A stretch of 36,946 nt of DNA from Defluviitaleaceae bacterium (GTDB lineage: Bacteria; Bacillota; Clostridia; Lachnospirales; WQUN01). Both the position numbers and the translations under genes were made by a program. Shown piece by piece: positions 22,528 to 29,956 of the stretch. The stretch lies in assembly GCA_009788055.1 (NCBI GenBank), contig WQSG01000030.1, positions 1-36,946 of the forward strand. The letters run 5' to 3'. The notes beneath the pieces are model-generated. The model was not told the origin of the DNA. It did not search any database and saw only the letters and a program-made list of their open reading frames with translations. The first letter of the stretch is position 1; each line of letters begins with the position of its first letter.

Positions 22528-23418
22528 TCACGATGAATATATTAATGATGAATCCACCGTGTCAACCGTTGCCGTACAGGTTCGCGCCATAACGGCGGTT
22601 AGCTGTTGCGTCATTTCGTTTATTTTTTCGGCAACGCCTTCGCCGCCCTTTGCAGAAAGCGCGGGCAAAAGCGAACGACCCGCAGAAACAGCGTCCGCGC
22701 CAAGGGCGAGAGCCTTGAACGTGTCATACCCGTTTTCAACGGAGCAATCCACAAAGATTTTTAAACCGTCGCCCACCGCCGCTTTTATTTTCGGCAAGAT
22801 TTTCAGCGGCGGGATTGCGAAGTCCATTATGCCGTGGTGATGGGAAACCACAATGCCCTGCACGCCCGCTTCCGCGCACTTTAACGCGTCTTGCACACTT
22901 AAAACGCCCTTTATAATGAAGGGCAATTTTGTGGACTGCACGAACATTTTTATCTCGTCCAAGGTTTTTGGGCGCATTGGCATTTTTTCAATTTCATCGT
23001 ACTCGCCCTTCCAGTTGAAGGCGTGGTCTACGTCAATGCCGATTGCAAAGCAACCCATTTTTTCCGCAAACGCCAGCTTTTTTAAAACGATTTCGTTATC
23101 GGCTTCGGGCTTGCAAATCTTTATTGTTTTCGCGCCCGTTGCAATGATTCTCTCAAGCTCTGTTTCGCTTCCCATGCCCGCCCACATTACCGCGTTTGCG
23201 GCTTTCGCGCCCTTCGCCAGTTCCACCATGCCGTCTTTGTGATATCCGAAGTGGTCTAAATGGGAAAGCGCGGCTGTCATTACGGGGGTGGAAAATTTTT
23301 CGCCGTACAGGGTAAAATCCGTGTTTGGCAAAACTGCGTCTATGTGGCGCATTTCCAGCAAAATTGAATCGAAATATTCACGCGTGATACGGTTGGAATC
23401 GCCCGTTTTATTTTCCAT
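22528..23418 (-). CDS. FMN-dependent alpha-hydroxy-acid oxidase-like protein, altered active site
   Basis: A 296-residue TIM-barrel flavoprotein of the lactate/glycolate oxidase family: TPVMTAALSHL, FIIKGVLSVQDALKCAEAGVQGIVVS, KIFVDCSVENGYDTFKALALGADAVSAGRSLLPAL with the FMN phosphate site. The catalytic S-N-H-G-G-R-Q-L-D motif of typical members is replaced by SHHHGIMDFA, so the substrate-binding Arg is missing and activity on 2-hydroxy acids is doubtful. It is also shorter than canonical enzymes (about 350 residues). ATG 23418 follows GGAGG and overlaps the end of pyrI by 11 nt, making it the last gene of the pyr run. A link to pyrimidine metabolism is only implied by position. Confidence 0.75.
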   Translation of the reverse strand: MENKTGDSNRITREYFDSILLEMRHIDAVLPNTDFTLYGEKFSTPVMTAALSHLDHFGYHKDGMVELAKGAKAANAVMWAGMGSETELERIIATGAKTIKICKPEADNEIVLKKLAFAEKMGCFAIGIDVDHAFNWKGEYDEIEKMPMRPKTLDEIKMFVQSTKLPFIIKGVLSVQDALKCAEAGVQGIVVSHHHGIMDFAIPPLKILPKIKAAVGDGLKIFVDCSVENGYDTFKALALGADAVSAGRSLLPALSAKGGEGVAEKINEMTQQLTAVMARTCTATVDTVDSSLIYSS

Positions 23419-23833
23419 CGTTAATCCTCCCGAAATTATCGCAGTATTCACAGCGGTACTTGCCCGTGTTGTCCGCCAAGTGGAAGATGTGCGGCACGTT
23501 TTCGATTGACGTTATACATCGCGGATTTTTGCACCTAATCACATTTGCAACTTTTTTTGGCAACGAAAGTTTTGTTTTGTGAATGATTTTCCCGTTGCGT
23601 ATATGAATTATCGTGGCGTTGTGGTCGATTAATCCGAGTACGTTTATGTCGATGCTTTCTATATTTTCCAGCTTGATAATGTCTTTTTTGCCGTGCTTGT
23701 TGCTTGATACATTCATGATAAGCGCGACCGAACCGCGCTCTGTGTCTATGTCCAAATATTCCAGAACCCGCAGACCCGAACCCGCCCTAAGGTGGTCAAT
23801 TACCAAGCCGTTTTCTATGCTGTTAATTTCCAT
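23408..23833 (-). CDS. pyrI: Aspartate carbamoyltransferase regulatory chain
   Basis: A 141-residue regulatory subunit. The N-terminal allosteric domain (GLVIDHLRAGSGLRVLEYL) binds nucleotide effectors; the C-terminal zinc domain holds four Cys as C-x4-C (CKNPRC) and C-x2-C (CEYC), which contact PyrB. Its start overlaps the pyrB stop by one base, so the subunits are translationally coupled. Together they form a CTP/ATP-regulated enzyme as in enterobacteria and Clostridia, unlike the PyrI-less enzyme of Bacillus. Confidence 0.93.
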   Translation of the reverse strand: MEINSIENGLVIDHLRAGSGLRVLEYLDIDTERGSVALIMNVSSNKHGKKDIIKLENIESIDINVLGLIDHNATIIHIRNGKIIHKTKLSLPKKVANVIRCKNPRCITSIENVPHIFHLADNTGKYRCEYCDNFGRINDGK

Positions 23834-24750
23834 TACGCAATCTCCTTTCCAAGCAACGCCATAAGCAACGCCATTCGCACATACATACCGTTTTTCATTT
23901 GGCGGAAATAAAATGCACGTGGGTCGTCATCTACATCTGTGGAAATTTCGTTTACGCGGGGAAGCGGGTGAAGAACCATCAAGTCTTCCTTTGCGAAGCG
24001 CATTTTTGCGGCATTTAAAATGTAGCTGTCCTTCAGACGGATATAGTCGTCTTCGTTAAAAAAGCGTTCGCGCTGAACCCGCGTCATGTAAAGCACGTCC
24101 AGTTGCGGCAGTGCCTCGCTTAAATCGCGGACTTCTTCGTAGTCGCTTATTTCGTCCAGAACATACTCGGGAACGCGCAACTCATCAGGCGAAATCAAAA
24201 CGAATTTCACGCCCGAATACCGCGCAAACGCACAGATAAGCGAATGCACCGTGCGCCCGAATTTTAAATCCCCACACAGCCCAATGGTTATTCCCGAAAA
24301 ATCCTTCTTCTCCAGCCGAATTGTAAGCAAATCCGTAAGCGTTTGCGTGGGATGAAAATGCCCGCCGTCCCCCGCGTTTATTATGGGAATGCCCGAACGC
24401 CGCGCCGCAACCAAAGCCGCGCCCTCCTTCGGGTGGCGCATTACGGCAATATCCGCATAGCTTGCGATAGTATGAATTGTGTCGGCAATACTTTCGCCCT
24501 TCGACACAGAACTTGAACCGGGCTCCGAAAACCCAATCACTTGCCCGCCCAGCCGCAACATAGCCGCTTCAAACGAAAGCCGCGTTCTTGTACTTGGCTC
24601 GTAAAACAGCGTGGCAAGCAAATTTCCTTTGCAAACCTCCGCGTAATCTTGCGGCTTCGCAATGATTTTTTCCGCCAAGTTAAAAATTTGTTCCATTTCC
24701 TCCACCGTCAAATCCAACGGCGCAATCAAATTCCGTCCCTGTAAATCCAT
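23833..24750 (-). CDS. pyrB: Aspartate carbamoyltransferase catalytic chain
   Basis: A 305-residue enzyme that joins carbamoyl phosphate and aspartate, the first committed step of UMP synthesis. The carbamoyl-phosphate site [22 protein letters not shown] (loop with the Ser/Lys contributed to the neighbouring active site), [21 protein letters not shown] and the C-terminal [11 protein letters not shown] are all intact. GGGAGCG precedes ATG 24750. It lies 15 nt downstream of a membrane-protein gene and is followed by pyrI and the FMN protein. I see no PyrR-type attenuator in the short upstream gap. Confidence 0.95.
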   Translation of the reverse strand: MDLQGRNLIAPLDLTVEEMEQIFNLAEKIIAKPQDYAEVCKGNLLATLFYEPSTRTRLSFEAAMLRLGGQVIGFSEPGSSSVSKGESIADTIHTIASYADIAVMRHPKEGAALVAARRSGIPIINAGDGGHFHPTQTLTDLLTIRLEKKDFSGITIGLCGDLKFGRTVHSLICAFARYSGVKFVLISPDELRVPEYVLDEISDYEEVRDLSEALPQLDVLYMTRVQRERFFNEDDYIRLKDSYILNAAKMRFAKEDLMVLHPLPRVNEISTDVDDDPRAFYFRQMKNGMYVRMALLMALLGKEIA

Positions 24751-24765
24751 GCTTTATACGCTCCC

Positions 24766-25845
24766 TTATCCGAATGTGATTTCCAGTTCAAATTGCAACT
24801 TGCGGTAGTAGTCCAGCTCCACAAGGTCTGTGGGGCTTATCCGACCGTGTGGCTTTGGGAAATACGAAAGCCCCACGTCGTCCAAAAGATTGTAAACAAA
24901 TTGTGTGCAGTAAAGAATATTTGGCTTGTGTCTGCGCTTGTGCAAGAAAATACCCAAAATATTGTAGGCACTGCCCTCTTTATTTATTTTCGCGATTTTG
25001 TCCAGCATTTTCTTTTTTTGCTCCGCAGTACAGGCAAGGCTGTAAACCATTATTTTTGAATCCTGCGACTTCGCGAAAAATTCCAGCAGTTCCATATTTA
25101 AACCGGGGGGATAAACATTCTCACCGCCATTGTAGCTGATGGTTGTCTGCAACTTATTGTCGAAAGAAATAGACGCATGGTTATATTGCTTCTGCGTGAA
25201 AACAGAAAGAAATTCCGAAGCGGGGCTTCCCGTTTTAGAAATTACGATATAAATTTTCGGGTCGCTGAAACTTTCCCGCGCCTTAACAAAATACTCCTCC
25301 GACAGACTTTTATTATTCACGTAATGAAACGAATTGTGTCGCGTCATATCATGCGCCAGCGTCTTAAGATTATCTATGCATAACTTCTTTTTGGATTCGC
25401 TTATAATTTCCGCCGTGCGTTTTATCGTGTCTGCCGTGTTTAGAAGTTCCGAAATACCAACAGAAACCGCCCCGCCCACAGGCGGCAAATTATAGTGCGA
25501 ATACCGCAAAGATGAAACATATCGGCTAACAAGAATGGGCAAACACAGCAACAACAGCCCCAATATCCGTCTGAAAATAAATTGCGGCATATTTTCAAAA
25601 ACCGTCTCGCTGTACAAAATATGCTCCAGCATCGTAATTTGCACAACCAAAATAGCCGTGTACGCCATCACCCTGTACCGCCGCGATTTTTTCCGCCCCG
25701 GGGTCATCATCGTTTGCACGGTAACAATAATAAAAACAACTATGTACGCCAAAACAAAAACCTCCGCACTGCCTACAAACAGCACGAAAACCAGAAAAAG
25801 AAAAAATAACATCTGCATATATTTAAAATATTTATCAAACTTCAT
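24766..25845 (-). CDS. Membrane protein with permuted NlpC/P60-like domain
   Basis: A 359-residue protein starting at ATG 25845, with GAGG 8 nt upstream; a TTG three codons earlier is less likely. Residues 1-120 hold about four membrane helices. A linker follows, then a C-terminal domain where His comes before Cys: YNHASISFDNK and later LYCTQFVYNLL. That order is typical of circularly permuted papain-like (YiiX/NlpC-type) hydrolases or acyltransferases, so the His and Cys are the likely catalytic pair. The substrate is unknown; peptidoglycan peptides or lipids are possible. It is the first gene of the run containing pyrBI, with no obvious functional link. Confidence 0.7.
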   Translation of the reverse strand: MKFDKYFKYMQMLFFLFLVFVLFVGSAEVFVLAYIVVFIIVTVQTMMTPGRKKSRRYRVMAYTAILVVQITMLEHILYSETVFENMPQFIFRRILGLLLLCLPILVSRYVSSLRYSHYNLPPVGGAVSVGISELLNTADTIKRTAEIISESKKKLCIDNLKTLAHDMTRHNSFHYVNNKSLSEEYFVKARESFSDPKIYIVISKTGSPASEFLSVFTQKQYNHASISFDNKLQTTISYNGGENVYPPGLNMELLEFFAKSQDSKIMVYSLACTAEQKKKMLDKIAKINKEGSAYNILGIFLHKRRHKPNILYCTQFVYNLLDDVGLSYFPKPHGRISPTDLVELDYYRKLQFELEITFG

Positions 25846-25885
25846 CTGCGTCAACCTCTATTTGCTTGAAAATTTCTGCACCCAG

Positions 25886-25987
25886 GGCGCGGATTGGTTT
25901 GCCGTGGGGAATGGTGCGGGCTTCTGCACCCACTGTAGCGTCTGCGCCGCCCGTTGTCCCTGCGCGGACGGCAAACCAATCCGCGCC
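25886..25987. repeat. Long perfect inverted repeat (20-bp arms)
   Basis: Arms at 25886-25905 and 25968-25987 are perfectly complementary over 20 bp and contain gcggattggtttgcc; the loop is 62 nt and GC-rich. A direct repeat ttctgcaccca occurs at 25875-25885 and 25922-25932, next to the left arm and inside the loop. No coding potential is convincing. It lies 40 nt upstream of the NlpC-like gene's start codon. Confidence 0.85.
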
Positions 25988-26038
25988 ACACTACAGCCTA
26001 CGGAACTAAGTAACCTACAGCCCGTCCCCCACGCGGGA

Positions 26039-26226
26039 GCGGCGGCAATGCCGAGCCTTGCGGGCGGAACGCAGGCAACACACGCAAAAGGTAGCGTGGT
26101 GTGGATTGGTTCTTTTAAAGGCGTTTTCTTTGCCGGCTAAAAGAACCAATCCATGCCACGCGCACAACACGCTACCGTGGGTGTCCACGCTCCCCCTCCT
26201 GCCGCAAGGCTCTGCATTGCCGCCGC
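26039..26226. repeat. Nested inverted repeats directly downstream of flhB
   Basis: Outer arms 26039-26063 and 26202-26226 match at 24 of 25 positions (gcggcggcaatgcc start). Inside them a second pair, 26094-26117 and 26138-26161, matches at 22 of 24 and contains gtggattggttctttta. The inner arms share GGATTGGTT with the repeat at 25886-25987, so the three belong to one family. The outer arm ends 4 nt before the flhB stop codon. This 188-bp unit has no protein-like frame. Confidence 0.85.
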
Positions 26227-26230
26227 ATCC

Positions 26231-27337
26231 CTAAGCCGCTCTGTTCTTTAACTTGAATACGTATGCCATAATTTCTGCAACGGCTACGTAAAGTTCTTCG
26301 GGTATTTCGTCATCAATTTCAACCTGTGCGTAAAGAGCCCGCGCAAGCGGTGGATTTTCTATGATGGGGATATCGTGTTCTATGCCTGCTTCACGGATTC
26401 TTTTTGCCATAAAATCGACACCCTTGCCGATAAGAACGGGTGCGCCGCCCATGCCCAGCATATCGTACTTTAGCGCGACGGCGTAATGGGTCGGGTTTGT
26501 GATAATAACATCTGCCTGCGGTACGTTTTGCATCATGCGGCGCATGGATGCTTCGCGCATTTTCTGCCGTATTTTCTGTTTAATCTGCGGATTACCTTCT
26601 GCCTGTTTCCACTCCTCTTTAACCTCGTGTTTAGACATTCGTATATCCTTTTCGTGTTTCCATTTCATGTACGCATAGTCAAAAATGGCGATAAAAATAA
26701 ACAGCACCCCAATGGAAATTCCAAGGGTGACAATCAAGTCCCCGATGTATCCCAAAACTTCTACAAAGGGCATAACAAGAATAGCGGGGATTGTATCCAG
26801 CTCTGTGATAAGAATAAAATACGCAACTATGCCGACAAAAATAATTTTCAACATACTTTTTACGAAGGTTACAAGACTTTGCAGCGAGACTATTTTTTTA
26901 AAGCCCTTTAACGGATTCATTGCAGAAAACTTGGGCTTTAGCGGTTTTGTGGTAGGATTCCAGCCAACCTGCAAAAAGTTCATGATAAGAATGACAATCG
27001 TAGTAACAATAAACATGGGCAAAGCAATCATTATAACGCGACCCATTCCCCAAGCAACGTGCCGTGCAATACTTAAACCGCAAAAAGTGTATGCCATGTT
27101 TGGGTTGAAAAAATCACGGTTGTTTCTAAATACATCAAGGATATCTTCAAGAATGCCGCCCGCAAAAAGCGAAAGCGCGAAAAAACCCACAATAAGCATG
27201 GTTGCGGTAGAAACCTCTTGGCTTTTTGCAACCTGCCCCTCGTCACGGGTTTTTTTGCGTTTCTTTGGAGTAGCGGTTTCTGTTTTTTCACCGCCGCCAT
27301 CGTTGAAAAATTGTAGATTAAGGCGCAATAGGTTCAT
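26231..27337 (-). CDS. flhB: Flagellar type III export protein FlhB
   Basis: A 368-residue export-gate protein that switches substrate class from hook to filament. N-terminal basic region (GEKTETATPKKRKKTRDEGQVAKS), four membrane helices, and a cytoplasmic domain with the self-cleavage motif NPTH at residues 281-284 followed by YAVALKYD. All key residues are present. ATG 27337 lies inside the end of fliR (20-nt overlap), a common coupling; a TTG three codons earlier is possible. flhA, its usual partner and neighbour, does not follow; an inverted-repeat block does. Confidence 0.95.
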   Translation of the reverse strand: MNLLRLNLQFFNDGGGEKTETATPKKRKKTRDEGQVAKSQEVSTATMLIVGFFALSLFAGGILEDILDVFRNNRDFFNPNMAYTFCGLSIARHVAWGMGRVIMIALPMFIVTTIVILIMNFLQVGWNPTTKPLKPKFSAMNPLKGFKKIVSLQSLVTFVKSMLKIIFVGIVAYFILITELDTIPAILVMPFVEVLGYIGDLIVTLGISIGVLFIFIAIFDYAYMKWKHEKDIRMSKHEVKEEWKQAEGNPQIKQKIRQKMREASMRRMMQNVPQADVIITNPTHYAVALKYDMLGMGGAPVLIGKGVDFMAKRIREAGIEHDIPIIENPPLARALYAQVEIDDEIPEELYVAVAEIMAYVFKLKNRAA

Positions 27338-28142
27338 AAGGACCAATCCCTTCCATAAAACTTAGGAAGTTATCCAATGCCATATCAAAAATACGGGCGT
27401 AGATTACATCAAAGTTCGGAACAAGCACGGCAAAAACCAAGAACAAACCAACCATAACTTTCAGCGGCATACCCACAACAAAAACGTTCATCTGCGGCAC
27501 GGCTTTTACCATAACGCCCAAGCAAACGTCTATTACAAGCATCGTGCCGATAAGGGGTAATGCAAGCGATATTCCCGTAATTACAAAGCCCACAAACGTA
27601 GTTACCATAAAATCTGCGATAGGGTAGTTGCCAAGGATAAACGCCGTCCCGATAGGCACAAGCCGAAAGCTTGCAAAAAAGTAGCGCAAAAAGATATGAA
27701 GCCCGCCCGCAACCACCAAAACAGCATTAGCAAGCATAAACAAAAGATTACCCATTATAGGCACTTGAATTTGCTGGATAGGGTCCATCACGTTTACCAT
27801 CGCAAAACTCATGCTGAAATCTATAAAATGCCCCGCAAACAAAATTATGTTAAACACGAAGAAAAGCACAAACCCCATTAACGCGCCTGTCATGGCCTCT
27901 GCCACGATAAGCATGATAAATCCCGAAACCGTATCGTGATACGTCACCGTTTCCACCAGTCCGGAAGAATAAATTGCGGTACTTAGAATAAACGCAAAAA
28001 AAAGCCGCGCTTGAAGAGGGATACTCATTCCGGAAAGCACGGGTAATGAAACCATGAATGCCGAAACCCTTACCAAAATAAGCATCAGCACATCAATATT
28101 ATTAAAAAAGTCAATCAGTAGGGGGAGTAATTCCATGTACAT
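27318..28142 (-). CDS. fliR: Flagellar export protein FliR
   Basis: A 274-residue integral membrane protein with about six helices, part of the FliP-FliQ-FliR export gate. Typical features are the N-terminal DVLMLILVRVSAFMVSLPVL, the central FAMVNVMDPIQQIQVPIMGNLL and the C-terminal MNVFVVGMPLKVMVGL. The start is ATG 28142, 2 nt after the fliQ stop, with a second in-frame ATG two codons later. It is separate from flhB here, whereas some Clostridia fuse the two. Confidence 0.95.
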   Translation of the reverse strand: MYMELLPLLIDFFNNIDVLMLILVRVSAFMVSLPVLSGMSIPLQARLFFAFILSTAIYSSGLVETVTYHDTVSGFIMLIVAEAMTGALMGFVLFFVFNIILFAGHFIDFSMSFAMVNVMDPIQQIQVPIMGNLLFMLANAVLVVAGGLHIFLRYFFASFRLVPIGTAFILGNYPIADFMVTTFVGFVITGISLALPLIGTMLVIDVCLGVMVKAVPQMNVFVVGMPLKVMVGLFLVFAVLVPNFDVIYARIFDMALDNFLSFMEGIGPYEPIAP

Positions 28143-28144
28143 AG

Positions 28145-28423
28145 CTAACGCACCGGATGTATGAAGTATAAGAAATTAGACGTTAGCCCCGTAAAATATT
28201 CCACCAAAAGCGTAAGCATAAACGGCCCGAAAACAACCATTGCCAAAAATACCGCCAAAATTTTTGGTACAAAAGCAAGGGTAGGCTCTTGGATACTTGT
28301 TATCGTTTGGAAAATACTCATAATAAGCCCCGCCGTAAGCCCTATAGTAAGCGGCGGCAACGCAACAAGCAAAACGGTAAAAAGCCCTTCGCGCACTATA
28401 TCAAGAACTATCTCCTGTGTCAC
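28145..28423 (-). CDS. fliQ: Flagellar export protein FliQ
   Basis: A 92-residue protein with two membrane helices (TVLLVALPPLTIGLTAGLIMSIFQ and ILAVFLAMVVFGPFMLTLLVEY) joined by the conserved TSIQEPTLAFVPK loop of FliQ. GTG 28423 follows GGGAGGG. It is the first export gene of the cluster; fliP, usually just upstream, is missing and an unrecognised gene takes its place. Confidence 0.95.
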   Translation of the reverse strand: MTQEIVLDIVREGLFTVLLVALPPLTIGLTAGLIMSIFQTITSIQEPTLAFVPKILAVFLAMVVFGPFMLTLLVEYFTGLTSNFLYFIHPVR

Positions 28424-28445
28424 GCGATACCCTCCCTATTGGTTC

Positions 28446-29153
28446 TTATACCAGCCTGTCTACCAGCATTCCTGCTTCGATTAGGCTGTATCCGTCGGTT
28501 TCCATGGTTCCCATACGATAGTTGTAGTGGTAAGACAACCCGCTAAAGCGCATATGCTCCGAAAGCGGCTCTGTCATAAGTTGTTGGGTGTGAGAACGCA
28601 AACCGTCAAAAATCTCGATATTTTCACCAATCGCAACGTTGATTTGCTCGTGGTTCATTGCGTAAACCGTTTCGCGATTGAAGTCAAGCCGTCCTTCTTC
28701 GCCAAGGGTTAGCCCCAGCATTTCAAGACGGTTAATGTTGTGATGCACGTTGTCGGTAACTTCGGACGAATATGCGCGAAGCCCCGCGCTGTGCGATTGC
28801 GTGTGCATAAATCCTGCCGAACTGTTATAGTTGTCCGCAAAAGACTCAAGATTTTCCGCCATGTTTTCAAGCGCGTTGTCCCAGCCGTCTCTGTGAACGC
28901 TACCGTTGAAGTTTTCCATGTCGGTTGCGGTACGTTTTGTTGCGTCGCGTAAATCTGTAACGCCGTGTGAAACCGCACGGGCATAATTAATGACTTCGTT
29001 CCTTAACGCTTTGTTAAGCACGAAAACGCGCCCTGTAGGTTCGTTACTTTGGGAAATACGCGCCCTGCGGGGAGTGTTCCCTTCGTTTTGGCTACCGGCT
29101 TTGCCTACGATGTAGGGCTTATACATATTGTAGTAAAATACGCTTGTCAACAT
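28446..29153 (-). CDS. Protein of unknown function leading the flagellar export cluster
   Basis: A 235-residue soluble protein with GGAGG before ATG 29153. It is predicted mostly helical, rich in Asn, His and Met, with no signal peptide. The segment FVLNKALRNEVINYARAVSHGVTDLRDATKRTATDMENFN looks coiled-coil-like and faintly recalls the helical arms of flagellar hook-filament proteins such as FliD, but I do not claim that family. It ends 23 nt before fliQ and shares its promoter, so a flagellar role (chaperone, cap or regulator) is the natural inference. Confidence 0.65.
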   Translation of the reverse strand: MLTSVFYYNMYKPYIVGKAGSQNEGNTPRRARISQSNEPTGRVFVLNKALRNEVINYARAVSHGVTDLRDATKRTATDMENFNGSVHRDGWDNALENMAENLESFADNYNSSAGFMHTQSHSAGLRAYSSEVTDNVHHNINRLEMLGLTLGEEGRLDFNRETVYAMNHEQINVAIGENIEIFDGLRSHTQQLMTEPLSEHMRFSGLSYHYNYRMGTMETDGYSLIEAGMLVDRLV

Positions 29154-29229
29154 AGTTATCGCCTCCGTGGCATCACGGGCACTTGCAAACTAATTTGCAC
29201 TTGCCCTCTTATAAACTTCTCCTAGCATA

Positions 29230-29258
29230 ATTATCGGCATTTTTCTTAGATTTGTCAA
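29230..29258 (-). promoter_or_regulatory. Promoter of the flagellar export cluster
   Basis: On the minus strand TTGACA (29253-29258) is 17 nt from GATAAT (29230-29235), a good sigma-A promoter that overlaps the tadA stop. The -10 region also reads GCCGATAA, the -10 consensus of flagellar sigma-28, but the TAAA -35 box is not at the right distance, so sigma-A is favoured. Downstream, gcacttgc is repeated directly at 10-nt spacing (29180-29205), a possible operator. Confidence 0.55.
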
Positions 29259-29728
29259 CGCGAAATTTTGTTCGTATCCTTTTTTCGTAGCGTTTGCATA
29301 AATTCGGACATTAAATTTGCACATTCGTCCTCACATACGCCGGAGATTACTTCCGCTTGGTGATTAAAACGCGGTTCGTCCAGCAAATTATAAATCGACC
29401 CGACACAGCCCGCTTTGGGGCTTTTTGCCCCGTACACCACAACAGGAATTCGCGCCTGCACAATCGCGCCCGCGCACATTGGGCACGGCTCCAGCGTTAC
29501 GTACAGGCGGCAACCCTCCAGCCGCCAATCGCCCAGTGCGTCACAGGCTTGGCTGATTGCCGTAATTTCTGCATGGCAAAGCACATTCTTTCGCGTGGCG
29601 CGTTCATTCGCTCCCCGCCCGATAATTTCTCCCTCATATACTATTATGCAACCAATGGGAACTTCGCCCATATCAAAACCGCGCCGCGCTTCTTCCAATG
29701 CGATTTTCATGTAATATTCGTTGTCCAT
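29255..29728 (-). CDS. tadA: tRNA adenosine deaminase
   Basis: A 157-residue zinc deaminase that converts A34 to inosine in tRNA-Arg(ACG). The zinc ligands and proton shuttle are in CHAEITA and EPCPMCAGA, and the GEVPIGCIIV start and KAGCVGSIYNLL loop are typical. The length is normal and all catalytic residues are intact. It lies 24 nt downstream of a small unrecognised gene on the same strand and ends at the promoter of the flagellar cluster. Confidence 0.95.
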   Translation of the reverse strand: MDNEYYMKIALEEARRGFDMGEVPIGCIIVYEGEIIGRGANERATRKNVLCHAEITAISQACDALGDWRLEGCRLYVTLEPCPMCAGAIVQARIPVVVYGAKSPKAGCVGSIYNLLDEPRFNHQAEVISGVCEDECANLMSEFMQTLRKKDTNKISR

Positions 29729-29752
29729 TTTTTCAACTCCCCACGTAGCGAA

Positions 29753-29926
29753 TTAGCACTTATGTATCCGCCCAAAGATAGTATAAATGTCTTTATCGTC
29801 TAATTGTTGCCCTGCGTCAATTTTTGCTTTTAATTCGAATTGAGTTTCCGTCATAATCTCCCGAAGCAACGCGGCGGTGTGCTTCGGGATTAGGTCGTTT
29901 GTGTGTTTGGAGATTTCTACGTTCAA
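29753..29926 (-). CDS. Small protein of unknown function (57 residues)
   Basis: TTG 29926 opens a 57-codon frame 8-9 nt after AAAGGTG. The product is mainly helical and charged (VEISKHTNDLIPKHTAALLREIMTE at its start), with IYTIFGRIHKC at its end. No ATG start exists in frame. The good spacing, the amphipathic pattern and the tight fit before tadA support it; the family is unknown. Confidence 0.5.
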   Translation of the reverse strand: MNVEISKHTNDLIPKHTAALLREIMTETQFELKAKIDAGQQLDDKDIYTIFGRIHKC

Positions 29927-29956
29927 GTTGTATCACCTTTCTTTGCAATGGGACTA

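Noticed and set aside
24751..24765. PyrR-type attenuator before pyrB
   Set aside because: Only 15 nt separate pyrB from the previous gene, with no room for the anti-antiterminator structure.
25535..26140. 201-residue plus-strand open frame across the inverted repeats
   Set aside because: Half is antisense to the NlpC-like gene and half is inverted-repeat DNA; no ribosome binding site and no protein-like pattern.
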